Source of the DNA: Streptomyces sp. AC555_RSS877
GTDB taxonomy: Bacteria; Actinomycetota; Actinomycetes; Streptomycetales; Streptomycetaceae
Assembly (NCBI RefSeq): GCF_019049245.1
Contig: NZ_JAGMUK010000079.1
Location: 113,092-177,091, forward strand
Direction: 5' to 3'
DNA length: 64,000 nt
How positions within the stretch are numbered: the stretch's first letter is position 1; every line of letters begins with the position of its first letter. The translations under genes and the position numbers were made by a program. This document shows positions 44,506-54,171 of the stretch, one piece after another. The notes beneath the pieces are model-generated. The model was not told where the DNA came from. It worked only from the letters and a program-made list of their open reading frames with translations, and made no database searches.

Positions 44506-45659
44506 TTGGCGGCCTTCGGCTTGCGCTGCTCCCAGCCCTCGGCCCACAGGTCGAACCGAGCCTGCTGCTGCGGGAACTCGGCGGCGGCGTCGACGTCCAG
44601 CTCGACACCCAGACCGGGAGCGTCGGAGAGGTGGAAGTACCCGTCGATCACCTCGGGCGCGCCCTTGACGACCTTCTTGATCTCCGCGTCCGCGAAGTCG
44701 TTGAAGTGCTCGAGGATCTTGAAGTTCGGGGAGGTGAAGCCGACCTGGAGGGAAGCGGCGGTGAGGACCGGGCCGCCCACGTTGTGCGGGGCGACCAGCA
44801 CGTAGTGCGTCTCGGCGGTCGCGGCCAGCTTCCGGGTCTCCCAGATGCCGCCGATATGACCCACGTCCGGCTGGATGATGTCGACGGCCTGGCTCTCGAA
44901 GAGCTCCCGGAACTCGATGCGATCGTGAATCCGCTCACCCGTGGCGACCGGGATGTCCACCTTGGCGGCGACCTTCTCCAGCGCCTTGAGGTTCTCCGGC
45001 GGTACGGGCTCTTCCAGCCACGCGGGCTTGAAGGGCGCGAGGTCCTTCGCCAGCCGGACGGCGGTGGCGGGGGAGAAGCGCCCGTGCATCTCCAGCATCA
45101 GCTCGGCGTCCGGCCCGATGGCGTCGCGCACGGCCTCGATGAGGGAGACGGCGTACAGGCTCTGCTGGTGGTCGAGCTCGAAGTGCCCGGTGCCGAAGGG
45201 GTCGATCTTGAGCGCCTTGTAGCCGCGCTCCATGACTCCCTTGGCGGCCTTGTGGTAGGCCTCGGGCGTCCGCTCGGTGGTGTACCAGCCGTTGGCGTAC
45301 GCCTTGACCTTGTCGGTCACCTTGCCGCCCAGCAGCTGCCACACCGGCACGCCGAGGGCCTTGCCCTTGATGTCCCAGCAGGCCATCTCGATGACGGCGA
45401 TGCCGGACATCACGATCTCGCCGGCCCGCCCGTAGTCGCCGTACTTCATCCGCTTGACGAGGTCTTCCGTGGCGAACGGGTCGGAGCCCAGAATGTGATT
45501 GGTCTGGGCCTCCCGCAGATAGCCGATCAGCGCGTCGGTGTGGCCGAGCATGCGGGTCTCTCCGACACCCGTGATGCCCTCGTCGGTGTGGACCAGGACG
45601 TATGTCAGGTTGCGCCACGGCGTCCCGACGACGTGTGTGCTGATTCCGGTGATGCGCAC
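44502..45659 (-). CDS. Enolase-superfamily sugar-acid dehydratase
   Basis: The 385-residue mandelate racemase/muconate lactonizing enzyme family member has metal ligands Glu190 (in LMLEMHGR), Glu216 (WLEEP) and Glu242 (TGERIH), and a His292-Asp265 dyad (APHNVGG, QPDVGHIGG). The EMHGR loop with His192 recalls galactonate dehydratases, so acid-sugar dehydration (arabinonate, galactonate or fuconate) is likely. GTG 45659 follows AGGGG. Two operator-like half-sites lie 57-88 bp upstream. Confidence 0.88.
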   Translation of the reverse strand: MRITGISTHVVGTPWRNLTYVLVHTDEGITGVGETRMLGHTDALIGYLREAQTNHILGSDPFATEDLVKRMKYGDYGRAGEIVMSGIAVIEMACWDIKGKALGVPVWQLLGGKVTDKVKAYANGWYTTERTPEAYHKAAKGVMERGYKALKIDPFGTGHFELDHQQSLYAVSLIEAVRDAIGPDAELMLEMHGRFSPATAVRLAKDLAPFKPAWLEEPVPPENLKALEKVAAKVDIPVATGERIHDRIEFRELFESQAVDIIQPDVGHIGGIWETRKLAATAETHYVLVAPHNVGGPVLTAASLQVGFTSPNFKILEHFNDFADAEIKKVVKGAPEVIDGYFHLSDAPGLGVELDVDAAAEFPQQQARFDLWAEGWEQRKPKAAK

Positions 45660-46006
45660 GGCAGTAGCCCCTTGCTGCGTTTTGTGTCTGTCTGCTTCGC
45701 CGACTCACTTGGCGTGTGTTCGAAATTTCGTCACACGTTCGAAATGCTGGCGTGACAGTAAGGATGGTGCGAGGGCAGTGTCAATGGGTCGAGCGGGTAA
45801 CGGTTTCGACATTGCTTTCGACAGGGCTTTCGGGGGCGGTTTCGACGCGATGGGGTGGGAAGGCGCCGCGCTGCCCGGAAGTCGCAGGTTGGCTGGAAAA
45901 GGTGGGTCCTGGCGCGAATTATCTCTCCGGAACGGATGGTTCCCTACACAACTTTCACAGCTGTGACTATGAACGTCAGCTGAGAGGAACTTAACCTTCC
46001 CGCGAC
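45660..46006. other. Divergent intergenic region
   Basis: About 347 bp between the dehydratase and the SCO2400-like gene. It contains operator site B and AT-richer stretches that probably hold the promoters, but I see no further gene. Confidence 0.5.
45716..45747 (+). promoter_or_regulatory. Candidate IclR operator, site B
   Basis: GTGTTCGAAATTTCG followed 19 bp later by GTTCGAAATGC, the best-preserved tandem pair of the five motif sites. Located upstream of the sugar-acid dehydratase. Confidence 0.65.
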
Positions 46007-47233
<1,227 letters not shown>

Positions 47234-47271
47234 GCGACCGGCGAACACTGCCGGGAGCCTTCAGTCGCCCT

Positions 47272-47715
47272 CTAGGAGCCCTGCCCCAGCATCTGCTGGA
47301 GCAAATCTCGCAAAGCCAGCCGCTGCTCGTCCGACAGCCCGGCCAGCGGCTCGCGCGCGAAGCGCAGCCCCTCCCGCAGTTCCCGGGCCACCAGGCGCCC
47401 CTCCTCCGTCGCGGCGGCCACCTTCACCCGGCGGTCCACGGGATCCGCCCGGCGTTCCACCAGGCCCCGTGACTCCAGCCGGTCGACGATCCCGGTGACG
47501 TTCGACGGCTCGCACTTCAGTTTCTGGGCCAGCTTCCGCATGGGCAGCGGCTCCAGGGACAGCAGACTCAGCAGTCGGGCCTGCGCCCCGGTCAGGGCGT
47601 GTCCGGCGGCCGCGTCCTCGAAGTCCGCGTAGAAGCGCGCCACGACGTCACCGATGAGTTCGACGACTTCCAGGGTGAGGGCGTCGGGTCGGCGGGTCTT
47701 CTCGGGTGTGGCCAT
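47272..47715 (-). CDS. MarR-family transcriptional regulator
   Basis: The 147-residue product has a winged HTH: LTGAQARLLSLLSLEPLPMRKLAQKLKCEPSNVTGIVDRLESRGLVER and the DxRxx wing DPVDRRVKVAA. Divergent from the oxidoreductase gene 93 bp away, with two palindromes between them. It probably represses that gene and itself, responding to a small molecule (often phenolic or electrophilic in this family). Confidence 0.92.
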   Translation of the reverse strand: MATPEKTRRPDALTLEVVELIGDVVARFYADFEDAAAGHALTGAQARLLSLLSLEPLPMRKLAQKLKCEPSNVTGIVDRLESRGLVERRADPVDRRVKVAAATEEGRLVARELREGLRFAREPLAGLSDEQRLALRDLLQQMLGQGS

Positions 47716-47737
47716 GGGATCCAGGGTACCCGGTTAC

Positions 47738-47783
47738 TTGACATCCTGAAATATTCAGGAGCATGGTTGTTTCAGGTACTGAA
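47738..47783. promoter_or_regulatory. MarR/oxidoreductase intergenic operators
   Basis: Two palindromes, CCTGAAATATTCAGG (47745-47759) and TTCAGGTACTGAA (47771-47783), overlap a TTGACA -35-like hexamer (47738-47743) in the AT-rich gap between the divergent genes. The sizes and symmetry suit a MarR dimer. Confidence 0.7.
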
Positions 47784-47808
47784 GTATTTTGAGGAAGGCC
47801 CGGTTTCC

Positions 47809-48831
47809 ATGTCCGACACCCGCACTCCGCCCGCCACCAGCCGCGAATGGCGTCTGCTCAGCCGCCCCGTCGGCTGGCCCAAGCCCGAGGACTTCGAGCT
47901 GGCCGAGGCGGAGATCCGGCAGCCCGGCCCCGGCCAGGTACTCGTGCGCAACGCGTACCTCTCGGTCGACCCGTACATGCGCGGCCGGATGAGTGCCGCC
48001 AAGTCCTACGTGGCCCCCTTCGAGCTGGGCAAGGCCATGCAGGGCGGTGCGGTCGGCGAGGTCGTCGCCTCCCAGGCCGAGGGCATCGCCGTCGGCGACC
48101 ACGTGCTGCACTTCGGCGGCTGGCGCGAGTACGCCACCTTCGACGCCCAGCAGGCGGTCAAGGTCGACCCCGAGGCCGCCCCGCTCTCCACGTACCTCGG
48201 CGTCCTCGGCATGACCGGCCTCACCGCCTACGCCGGCCTGCTGCGCACCGCCGCCTTCAAGGAGGGCGACGCGGTCTTCGTGTCCGGCGCGGCCGGCGCG
48301 GTCGGCAGCCAGGTCGGCCAGATCGCCAAGCTCAAGGGCGCCTCCCGGGTCATCGGCTCGGCCGGCTCCGACGAGAAGGTCAAGCTCCTCGTCGAGGAGT
48401 ACGGCTTCGACGCGGCCTTCAACTACAAGAGCGGCCCGGTCGCCCAGCAGCTGCGCGAGGCGGCCCCGGACGGGATCGACGTCTACTTCGACAACGTCGG
48501 CGGCGACCACCTGGAGGCGGCCATCGGCTCCCTCAACCGCGACGGCCGGATCGCCGTCTGCGGAATGATCTCGGTGTACAACAACACCGAGCCCGCTCCC
48601 GGCCCGAGGAACCTGGCCCGCCTCATCCAGACCCGCGGCCGCATCGAGGGCTTCCTGGTCGGCGACCACTACGACCTCCAGCCGCAGTTCGTCCAGGAGG
48701 TCGGCCCCTGGGTCGCCTCGGGCGCGCTCAAGTACCGCGAGACGGTCGTCGAGGGCATCGAGAACAACCTGGAGGCCTTCCTCGGTGTCCTGCGGGGCGA
48801 CAACACCGGGAAGATGATCGTCAAGCTCTGA
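47809..48831 (+). CDS. NADP-dependent leukotriene B4-type oxidoreductase (MDR family)
   Basis: The 340-residue product is a zinc-free medium-chain reductase with YLSVDPYMRGRM near residues 45-56, the nucleotide loop VSGAAGAVGSQVGQIAKLKG and YFDNVGGDHLEAAI. These are the features of prostaglandin/leukotriene reductase-like double-bond reductases (CurA type). ATG 47809 has GAGGAAGG upstream. It is divergent from and probably repressed by MarR; such genes often detoxify reactive alkenals. Confidence 0.92.
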   Translation: MSDTRTPPATSREWRLLSRPVGWPKPEDFELAEAEIRQPGPGQVLVRNAYLSVDPYMRGRMSAAKSYVAPFELGKAMQGGAVGEVVASQAEGIAVGDHVLHFGGWREYATFDAQQAVKVDPEAAPLSTYLGVLGMTGLTAYAGLLRTAAFKEGDAVFVSGAAGAVGSQVGQIAKLKGASRVIGSAGSDEKVKLLVEEYGFDAAFNYKSGPVAQQLREAAPDGIDVYFDNVGGDHLEAAIGSLNRDGRIAVCGMISVYNNTEPAPGPRNLARLIQTRGRIEGFLVGDHYDLQPQFVQEVGPWVASGALKYRETVVEGIENNLEAFLGVLRGDNTGKMIVKL

Positions 48832-48917
48832 CCTGCGGGGCACGTCTTCCGGACCTCGAAGGCGGCGAACGGCGGCATCACCGTGACGTTCGCCCGGCCT
48901 GCTCGTCACCTACGACG

Positions 48918-48956
48918 ACGGAGGCCGCACCCCTGGACGTGGGGTGCGGCCTCCGT
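48918..48956. terminator. Bidirectional terminator hairpin
   Basis: Perfect 16-bp stem ACGGAGGCCGCACCCC / GGGGTGCGGCCTCCGT with a 7-nt loop, between the converging oxidoreductase and serine-hydrolase genes. Confidence 0.9.
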
Positions 48957-48958
48957 CC

Positions 48959-50119
48959 CTACCTGCTGTCCGCAGCGAGCGCCGCGTTGTGCACCGCCCG
49001 CACCAACCGCTCGTTCTCCGGCGCCGCCCCGCCGGGGAACGCCATCCGGCGACGGGTGTAACCGTAGGCGAGCCCGCCGCGCGGGTCCGCGAAGGCCTGC
49101 GAACCGCCCGCGCCGCTGTGCCCGAAGGTCCCGGCGCCCAGGAACGGGTGCCAGACGTCCGCCGTCGCCTGGAAGCCGAGCCCGTACGACTTGTGCGCCC
49201 GGGCCACCAGGTCGTACCCGGTCGAGTGGATCTGCCCCACCTCGGCGACGGTGTCCGGCTTCAGCAGCGGCGGCCGCCCGTCCACCTCGCTGATCGCCGC
49301 CGCGTACATCCCGGCGAGCCCGCGAGCGGAGGCGACCCCGCCCGCCGACGCCGGTCCCTTCGCGCGTACGGCACGGGAGTTGGCGTAGTCGACCAGGTCA
49401 CCCGAGTCCGGGACGTGCTGGTTGAACGCGATCGAGGAGAGTGTGTGCGGGCCGGTCGCCACCGAGTCCAGCAGCGCCTGCTGCGTCGCCGTCGGGGCCA
49501 TCGGCCGCACGGACCGGTAGCGGGGCTCCAGCGCCTCGGGCAGCCCCAGGAAGAAGTCGAGGCCGTACGGGGCGCGGATGCGCTCCTCGTACACCTCCTG
49601 GAGCGTACGGCCGGTGGCGCGGCGGACGACCTCGCCGGTGAGCGCGCCGATGACGAGGGCGTGGTAGCCGAAGGCCGTGCCCGGCCGCCAGAACGGCCGC
49701 TGGTCCGCGAGCCGTTCGGCGAGAGCCCGGTCGTCGGCCAGCTCCTGCGGGCTGAACCCGGAGTCGAGGCCGACCAGGCCCGCCCGGTGGGCGATCAGGT
49801 CGCGCAGGGTGAGCCCGCCCTTGCCCTCGGCGCCGAACTCCGGCCAGTAGTACGTCACCTTGCGGTCCAGTTCGAGCGTGCCGTCCTGCACGAGGAGCGC
49901 GACCACGAGGTGTGCGGCGCCCTTGGTCGACGAGAACACGCCGTAGAGGGATCCGGCGTCGGCGCCGTCCCCCGCCCACAGGTCGACGACTTGCCGCCCG
50001 TGCACGTACGCGCACAACTGCCCTTCGTAGTCCGGCAGTTCGCCCGCCACGAAGGCGGCGAACTCCTCGCGCACCGCCTCGAATCCGTCCGCGACCGTGC
50101 CGTGGATCTCCTGTGTCAT
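48959..50119 (-). CDS. Serine hydrolase (class C beta-lactamase/esterase fold)
   Basis: The 386-residue product has the SxxK motif at Ser63-Ser-Thr-Lys66 (VFSSTKG) and a YxN-like YAN (VDYANSRA) with FGHSGAGG near the C-terminus, as in EstB/penicillin-binding-related esterases. No signal peptide, so it acts in the cytoplasm. ATG 50119 overlaps the upstream stop (ATGA). It could hydrolyse an ester or small amide. Confidence 0.88.
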   Translation of the reverse strand: MTQEIHGTVADGFEAVREEFAAFVAGELPDYEGQLCAYVHGRQVVDLWAGDGADAGSLYGVFSSTKGAAHLVVALLVQDGTLELDRKVTYYWPEFGAEGKGGLTLRDLIAHRAGLVGLDSGFSPQELADDRALAERLADQRPFWRPGTAFGYHALVIGALTGEVVRRATGRTLQEVYEERIRAPYGLDFFLGLPEALEPRYRSVRPMAPTATQQALLDSVATGPHTLSSIAFNQHVPDSGDLVDYANSRAVRAKGPASAGGVASARGLAGMYAAAISEVDGRPPLLKPDTVAEVGQIHSTGYDLVARAHKSYGLGFQATADVWHPFLGAGTFGHSGAGGSQAFADPRGGLAYGYTRRRMAFPGGAAPENERLVRAVHNAALAADSR

Positions 50120-50600
50120 CCGCTCTCCTCACCTGTACCGCCATGTGCGTGCGCCACTGTGGACAGCGCCCGTGCGACCTGCGCGAATTCCCCCTTCGGA
50201 TGGTCCCGGAAGAGGGGTTCGGTGCCGAACAGAACGGCCCCCGAGCTACTGACGACCGAGGCCTGTCCGGCCGCCTGTGCGGGACCGCCGGAGCCGTCCT
50301 CCAGCGCCCGCCGGTGCCCGGAGACGAGCGGGTTCCCGGCCCCGTACGTCTGCTCCACCCGGACCTCCGGCCCGAGGCCGGTGAACCAGACGGGCGTGTA
50401 CACGAACCCGTGGTCCGGCGCACCGGCGGTCACCTGCCCCGAATTCACCACCCGAACCTCGCCGTTGGCGTCCCCGTCGCCCTCGACCGGCTCGACCGGC
50501 TCGGCCGGGTGTGAGGGCTGCGCAGAAGTGAGGCCGCCGCGGTGACGGCGAGGGCCGTGATCGGGTCAGGTCTCGCAGGAACGGTTCTCCTGGTGCGCAC
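50116..50600 (-). pseudogene. Small secreted protein, apparently frameshifted
   Basis: GTG 50600 has AGGAGG seven bases upstream and encodes a signal-peptide-like start (TRRTVPARPDPITALAVTAAASL). The frame then changes near 50530: the likely mature part (SAQPSHPAEPVEPVEG, then VNSGQVTAGAPDHGF to the stop at 50116) lies in another frame. One inserted or deleted base would restore one protein of about 160 residues. If the shift is not real, an intact gene may start at GTG 50451 with 111 residues. The stop overlaps the serine-hydrolase start (ATGA). Function unknown. Confidence 0.5.
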
Positions 50601-50759
50601 GCGTACCTCCTGAGGGGCTTCCTGAGATCGGTACGGCGAGGTGCACCTGTTCGACTCAACCGCAACAGGGGCAGTTCGTGGCGCGGGTGCCCCGGAGGGC
50701 GCGGCACCGGGTGAGGTGGGCCGACAAGTGAGCCGACGACCGCCCGATAGAGTTCCCCC

Positions 50760-51575
50760 ATGCGCGATCTCGGGGCGGGATTCAAGTACCTCCTGGAGGG
50801 CCAACGGTGGGTGGCCCGGCACGGCAGGCAGTTCGGCTTCGGCCTCCTCCCGGGCCTGATCACCCTCGTCCTCTACGCGGCGGTCCTCGTCGCCCTCGCG
50901 CTGTGGGGGGAGGACTTCGTCGCGTGGGCGACCCCGTTCGCCGACGACTGGACGAGCCCCTGGGCAGGCCTCTTCCGCGGCTTCCTCACCGCGGTGCTGT
51001 TCGCCCTCGCCCTCCTCCTCTCCGTCATCACCTTCACCGCGGTCACCCTCCTGATCGGCCAGCCCTTCTACGAGAACCTCTCCGAGAAGGTCGACCGGGA
51101 CGTCTCGCCCGACGGCACCGCCCCCGAGTCCGGCCTCCCGCTCTGGCGCGAGCTGTGGATCTCGGCCCGCGACAGCCTCCGCATCCTCGTGCGCGCCCTG
51201 CTCTGGGGGATCCTGCTCTTCGCGCTCGGCTTCGTCCCGGTCGTCGGCCAGACGGTCGTCCCGGTGATCGGCTTCCTCGTCACCGGCTTCTTCCTCACCC
51301 AGGAACTCACCTCCGTCGCCCTCCAGCGCCGTCGCGTCGAACTCCGCGACCGCCTCGCCCTCCTCCGCTCCCGCAGGACCCTGATCTGGGGCTTCGGCAC
51401 CCCGCTGGCCGTGTCCTTCCTCATCCCCTTCGTCGCGGTCTTCCTGATGCCGGGCGCGGTAGCGGGCGCGACGCTCATGGCCAGGGCACTCCTGGGCGAG
51501 GAGACGAACGACCCAGCCCGTCCGGGGGTCTCCCCTTCGGGGGCGCTTGAGGACAAGACCCTTCGGGCCGACTAG
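50760..51575 (+). CDS. EI24/CysZ-like membrane protein
   Basis: The 271-residue product has about five membrane segments (FGFGLLPGLITLVLYAAVLVALAL; FRGFLTAVLFALALLLSVITF; ILLFALGFVPVVGQTVVPVIGF; LIWGFGTPLAVSFLIPFVAVF). It has the EI24 domain pattern with PFYENLSEKVDRD. Some EI24/CysZ proteins move sulfate, but no substrate is shown here. The last ~20 residues (SGALEDKTLRAD) overlap a common Streptomyces repeat sequence. Confidence 0.88.
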   Translation: MRDLGAGFKYLLEGQRWVARHGRQFGFGLLPGLITLVLYAAVLVALALWGEDFVAWATPFADDWTSPWAGLFRGFLTAVLFALALLLSVITFTAVTLLIGQPFYENLSEKVDRDVSPDGTAPESGLPLWRELWISARDSLRILVRALLWGILLFALGFVPVVGQTVVPVIGFLVTGFFLTQELTSVALQRRRVELRDRLALLRSRRTLIWGFGTPLAVSFLIPFVAVFLMPGAVAGATLMARALLGEETNDPARPGVSPSGALEDKTLRAD

Positions 51576-51796
51576 GGCCTGTCCGGCGGATCATGCCGCA
51601 GACGCGGGGCCTGGCCCGCCGATCTGCGGCGTTGTCGTCGGTTGCCGACTCCCCCACTCTCGACTTCGCTCGAGCGGGGGGACCCCCATCGCGTCGACGC
51701 CCTCCGTCGCCTTGCAGCTCGACGCACCAGGCCCCGCTCACCTGCGTCGACGAGGCGCCGCGGATGTCCTGCGACCTGATCCGCCGGACAGGCCCT
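51574..51796. mobile_element. MITE-like element with 20-bp terminal inverted repeats
   Basis: The ends are AGGGCCTGTCCGGCGGATCA (51574-51593) and its exact complement (51777-51796), 223 bp overall with no transposase. Internal blocks match the repeat at 11781-11876. It lies between the EI24 gene and the Pcp-like gene; no clear target-site duplication is seen. It starts inside the EI24 stop-codon region. Confidence 0.8.
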
Positions 51797-51829
51797 GGCG
51801 GGGGCCGAACACGCCCCTCCCCGGCTCGC

Positions 51830-53083
51830 CTACGAACCCGACGCCCCCTCCACCGCCACCCGCACGATCCGTGTCACCTGCGCGATGATGTCCACCCGGT
51901 TCCGCACGAACTCCGCATCCGTCACCACCCCGCTCGCCGGATCCGTGTTCCCCGCCCCGAACTGCAGCACAGGCGTGTGCACATGCCCACCCGGCAGCAC
52001 GTCGCGCAACCCCAGCCGGTCCCGCAACAGCGTGGCCCGGTACGCGATCTCGTTGGACAGGTAGTTCCCGCCGCCCCCGGCCCGCGCGGTCGACCCGGGA
52101 GTCGGCCCGTCCGCCCGCACGACGGCCTCCGTGCCACCCGCCGGGATCTCGGTCACGCTCGTGTTGTCGTACACGGGGAACCGTCCGGTCTGTGCGGCCA
52201 CGATCTTCCCGTACGGCAGGGTCGTCGTCGTCCACTGCGGCTGCGAGGCCGGATCGGCGACCGGGACGGTCTCGGTGCGGCCGATGGTGTCGTTGTCCGG
52301 GAAGCCGCCCCGCCAGGCCCCGTTGGTCCGCTCGATGTCGAACCGGCCCACCCGCCCCTGGCTCACGGTGGCGAAGAGATCCACCTTCCGCAGATACGGC
52401 CGCAGCGTCCGCTCCACCGTCCCTGCCGTGAAGTCCTGCCAGCGCACCGGGAAGACGACGGTCTCGACCCGCGCCGGCCCGTCCGCGGTCTCGATCACCG
52501 TGCCGTCGAGCGCGAGCGCGGTCGCCCCCGACGGGTTGGAGATCCGGATGTCCCGGTCCAGCGTGAACGGGTCGAAGCCGGTGACGAGAACCCGCTTGAT
52601 CCCCTTGCCCTGCGGATACCGGACGGCGGTCTGACCGCGCGAGGTCCGCTCCAGCTCACCCAGCAGAGCCGCACGCCGGTCGTCCGCCAACCCGAACCCC
52701 GGCTCCCAGGTGCGCACCTCCCGCGTCATCGCCAGCCGGGCCCAGTACAACGGCCGGTCGTCGTCCCGACTGAGATCCCCGCCCGCCGGCCCCCGCCCCT
52801 GCGCCCGTCCGACGGCCCGCCGCCACAGCGCGGACCCCTCCCGTACGACGATCCGCCGCGCCTCGGCGTAGGAGCGGGCCGCACCGAGCTCCCGGGCGAA
52901 CTCCCCGGTCACGGCGTCGAATCCGGACCGCCGGAGGATCTCCTGCGGCACCGCCCGGTCGAGCCGCTGCTCCTCGACGGTGGGTGTGAGGACCGCCTCG
53001 GCGGCGGACGCCTGCGTGGGGGCCGCCAGCCCGGCCACCAGGGCCAGTCCGAGCACGCCGATCCGAACACGTATGGAGTTCAC
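51830..53083 (-). CDS. Secreted pyroglutamyl-peptidase-like protein with Cys-to-Ser change
   Basis: The 417-residue product has a signal peptide (VLGLALVAGLAAPTQASAA), an N-terminal extension, and a C15-like domain from ~residue 160 with VTGFDPF (168-173). The triad positions read Glu251 (DIERTN), Ser343 (in NYLSNEIAY, where the family has Cys) and His369 (HTPVLQ). Pcp enzymes remove N-terminal pyroglutamate with a Cys nucleophile, so activity may be lost or serine-based. GTG 53083 start. Confidence 0.8.
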   Translation of the reverse strand: MNSIRVRIGVLGLALVAGLAAPTQASAAEAVLTPTVEEQRLDRAVPQEILRRSGFDAVTGEFARELGAARSYAEARRIVVREGSALWRRAVGRAQGRGPAGGDLSRDDDRPLYWARLAMTREVRTWEPGFGLADDRRAALLGELERTSRGQTAVRYPQGKGIKRVLVTGFDPFTLDRDIRISNPSGATALALDGTVIETADGPARVETVVFPVRWQDFTAGTVERTLRPYLRKVDLFATVSQGRVGRFDIERTNGAWRGGFPDNDTIGRTETVPVADPASQPQWTTTTLPYGKIVAAQTGRFPVYDNTSVTEIPAGGTEAVVRADGPTPGSTARAGGGGNYLSNEIAYRATLLRDRLGLRDVLPGGHVHTPVLQFGAGNTDPASGVVTDAEFVRNRVDIIAQVTRIVRVAVEGASGS

Positions 53084-53176
53084 GGGAGTTCAGTTCCTTC
53101 CGTCGCGGTGGGGCGCGTGGGGTGCGAACGGCCGCAGTATCGCGTGACGGAAGTGGTCTACGCCATGGGGCGTGGC

Positions 53177-53449
53177 TCAGGGCGCCATCAGCAGGGTGAG
53201 CACGAGCAGCGGAACCACCTGGAACACCGCGGCCCCACGCAGCCGGACCAGCCACAGCACCACACCGACGACCGCCACCGCCCCGCAGGCCATGCTCAGT
53301 TCGGCCAGCGGCGGTTCGTACGGCTCGTCGTTGACGCCCGCCGCCCACCCGGTCATGCCGGCCGCCAGCCACCCGTAGCCCACGGCCGCGATGTCGACGG
53401 GCAGCAGAGCGAGTACCGCGATGATGTTTCTCCCCCTCATAGGGCTCAT
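53177..53449 (-). CDS. Small membrane protein of unknown function
   Basis: The 90-residue product has two to three hydrophobic stretches (IIAVLALLPVDIAAVGYGWL; GAVAVVGVVLWLVRL; FQVVPLLVLTLLMAP). ATG 53449 or 53440 may be used. Codon bias fits a real gene. It lies between the Pcp-like gene and the TetR gene, reading the same way as both. Confidence 0.65.
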   Translation of the reverse strand: MSPMRGRNIIAVLALLPVDIAAVGYGWLAAGMTGWAAGVNDEPYEPPLAELSMACGAVAVVGVVLWLVRLRGAAVFQVVPLLVLTLLMAP

Positions 53450-53489
53450 CGTCGTCCCTGAGGCCGGGCGGGCGCCTGAGTACGCGTAC

Positions 53490-54068
53490 CTAGGAGGCCT
53501 CGCCGAGCATCGCGAGGAAGTCCCGGAACGCCCCCGGCATGTCGACCGACTCCGGGTCCAGCAGCCACTGGTACTGCAGGCCGTCCATCACCGCGACCAG
53601 CAGCGGGGCCGTGCGCTCCGGTGTGAGTCCGTTCGGCAGCCGGTCGCCGTACTCGGCGCGCAGGATCTGCGCCATGCTCGCCCGCACCTGCGCGTAGCGC
53701 TCGGTGAAGTAGCCGCGCGCCGGATGCCCTTCGGTCACGCTCTCGCCGAGCAGTGCCGAGAAGGTCTGGACGATGCCGGGCCGCATCGCGTTGTACTCGA
53801 CGAGCGAGGCCAGCAGGTCCAGCCGCAACCGCCGGGCCGGCACGGCGTCCCAGCGGTCCCGCTCCTCCAGCACGGCGACCAGCAGCGCGTCCTTCGTCGG
53901 GAAGTAGTGCAGCAGCCCCTGCTGGGTCAGCCCCACCCGCTCGGCCACCGCCGCGAGGCTCGCGCCCCGGTAGCCGCGCTCGGCGATCACCTCCAGCGCG
54001 GCCGTGACGATGGCGGCCCGCCGCTCCTCGCTCCTGACTCTCGCGCCCATGCCGTCACCGTACGACAC
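53490..54068 (-). CDS. TetR-family transcriptional regulator
   Basis: The 192-residue product has an N-terminal HTH: ERRAAIVTAALEVIAERGYRG and LAAVAERVGLTQQGLLHYFPTKDALLVAVL. The C-terminal ligand domain is variable. It is divergent from the GH3 gene with about 100 bp between the starts and is a likely repressor of it. Confidence 0.92.
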   Translation of the reverse strand: MSYGDGMGARVRSEERRAAIVTAALEVIAERGYRGASLAAVAERVGLTQQGLLHYFPTKDALLVAVLEERDRWDAVPARRLRLDLLASLVEYNAMRPGIVQTFSALLGESVTEGHPARGYFTERYAQVRASMAQILRAEYGDRLPNGLTPERTAPLLVAVMDGLQYQWLLDPESVDMPGAFRDFLAMLGEAS

Positions 54069-54171
54069 CTGACCCGGGCATATGTAACGGCAGAATAACG
54101 AAACCTACCGCTCTACAGGTGGTCGAGGCAGGATGAGAGGACCGCACGGACTTCAACGAGGAGGCACCGCC

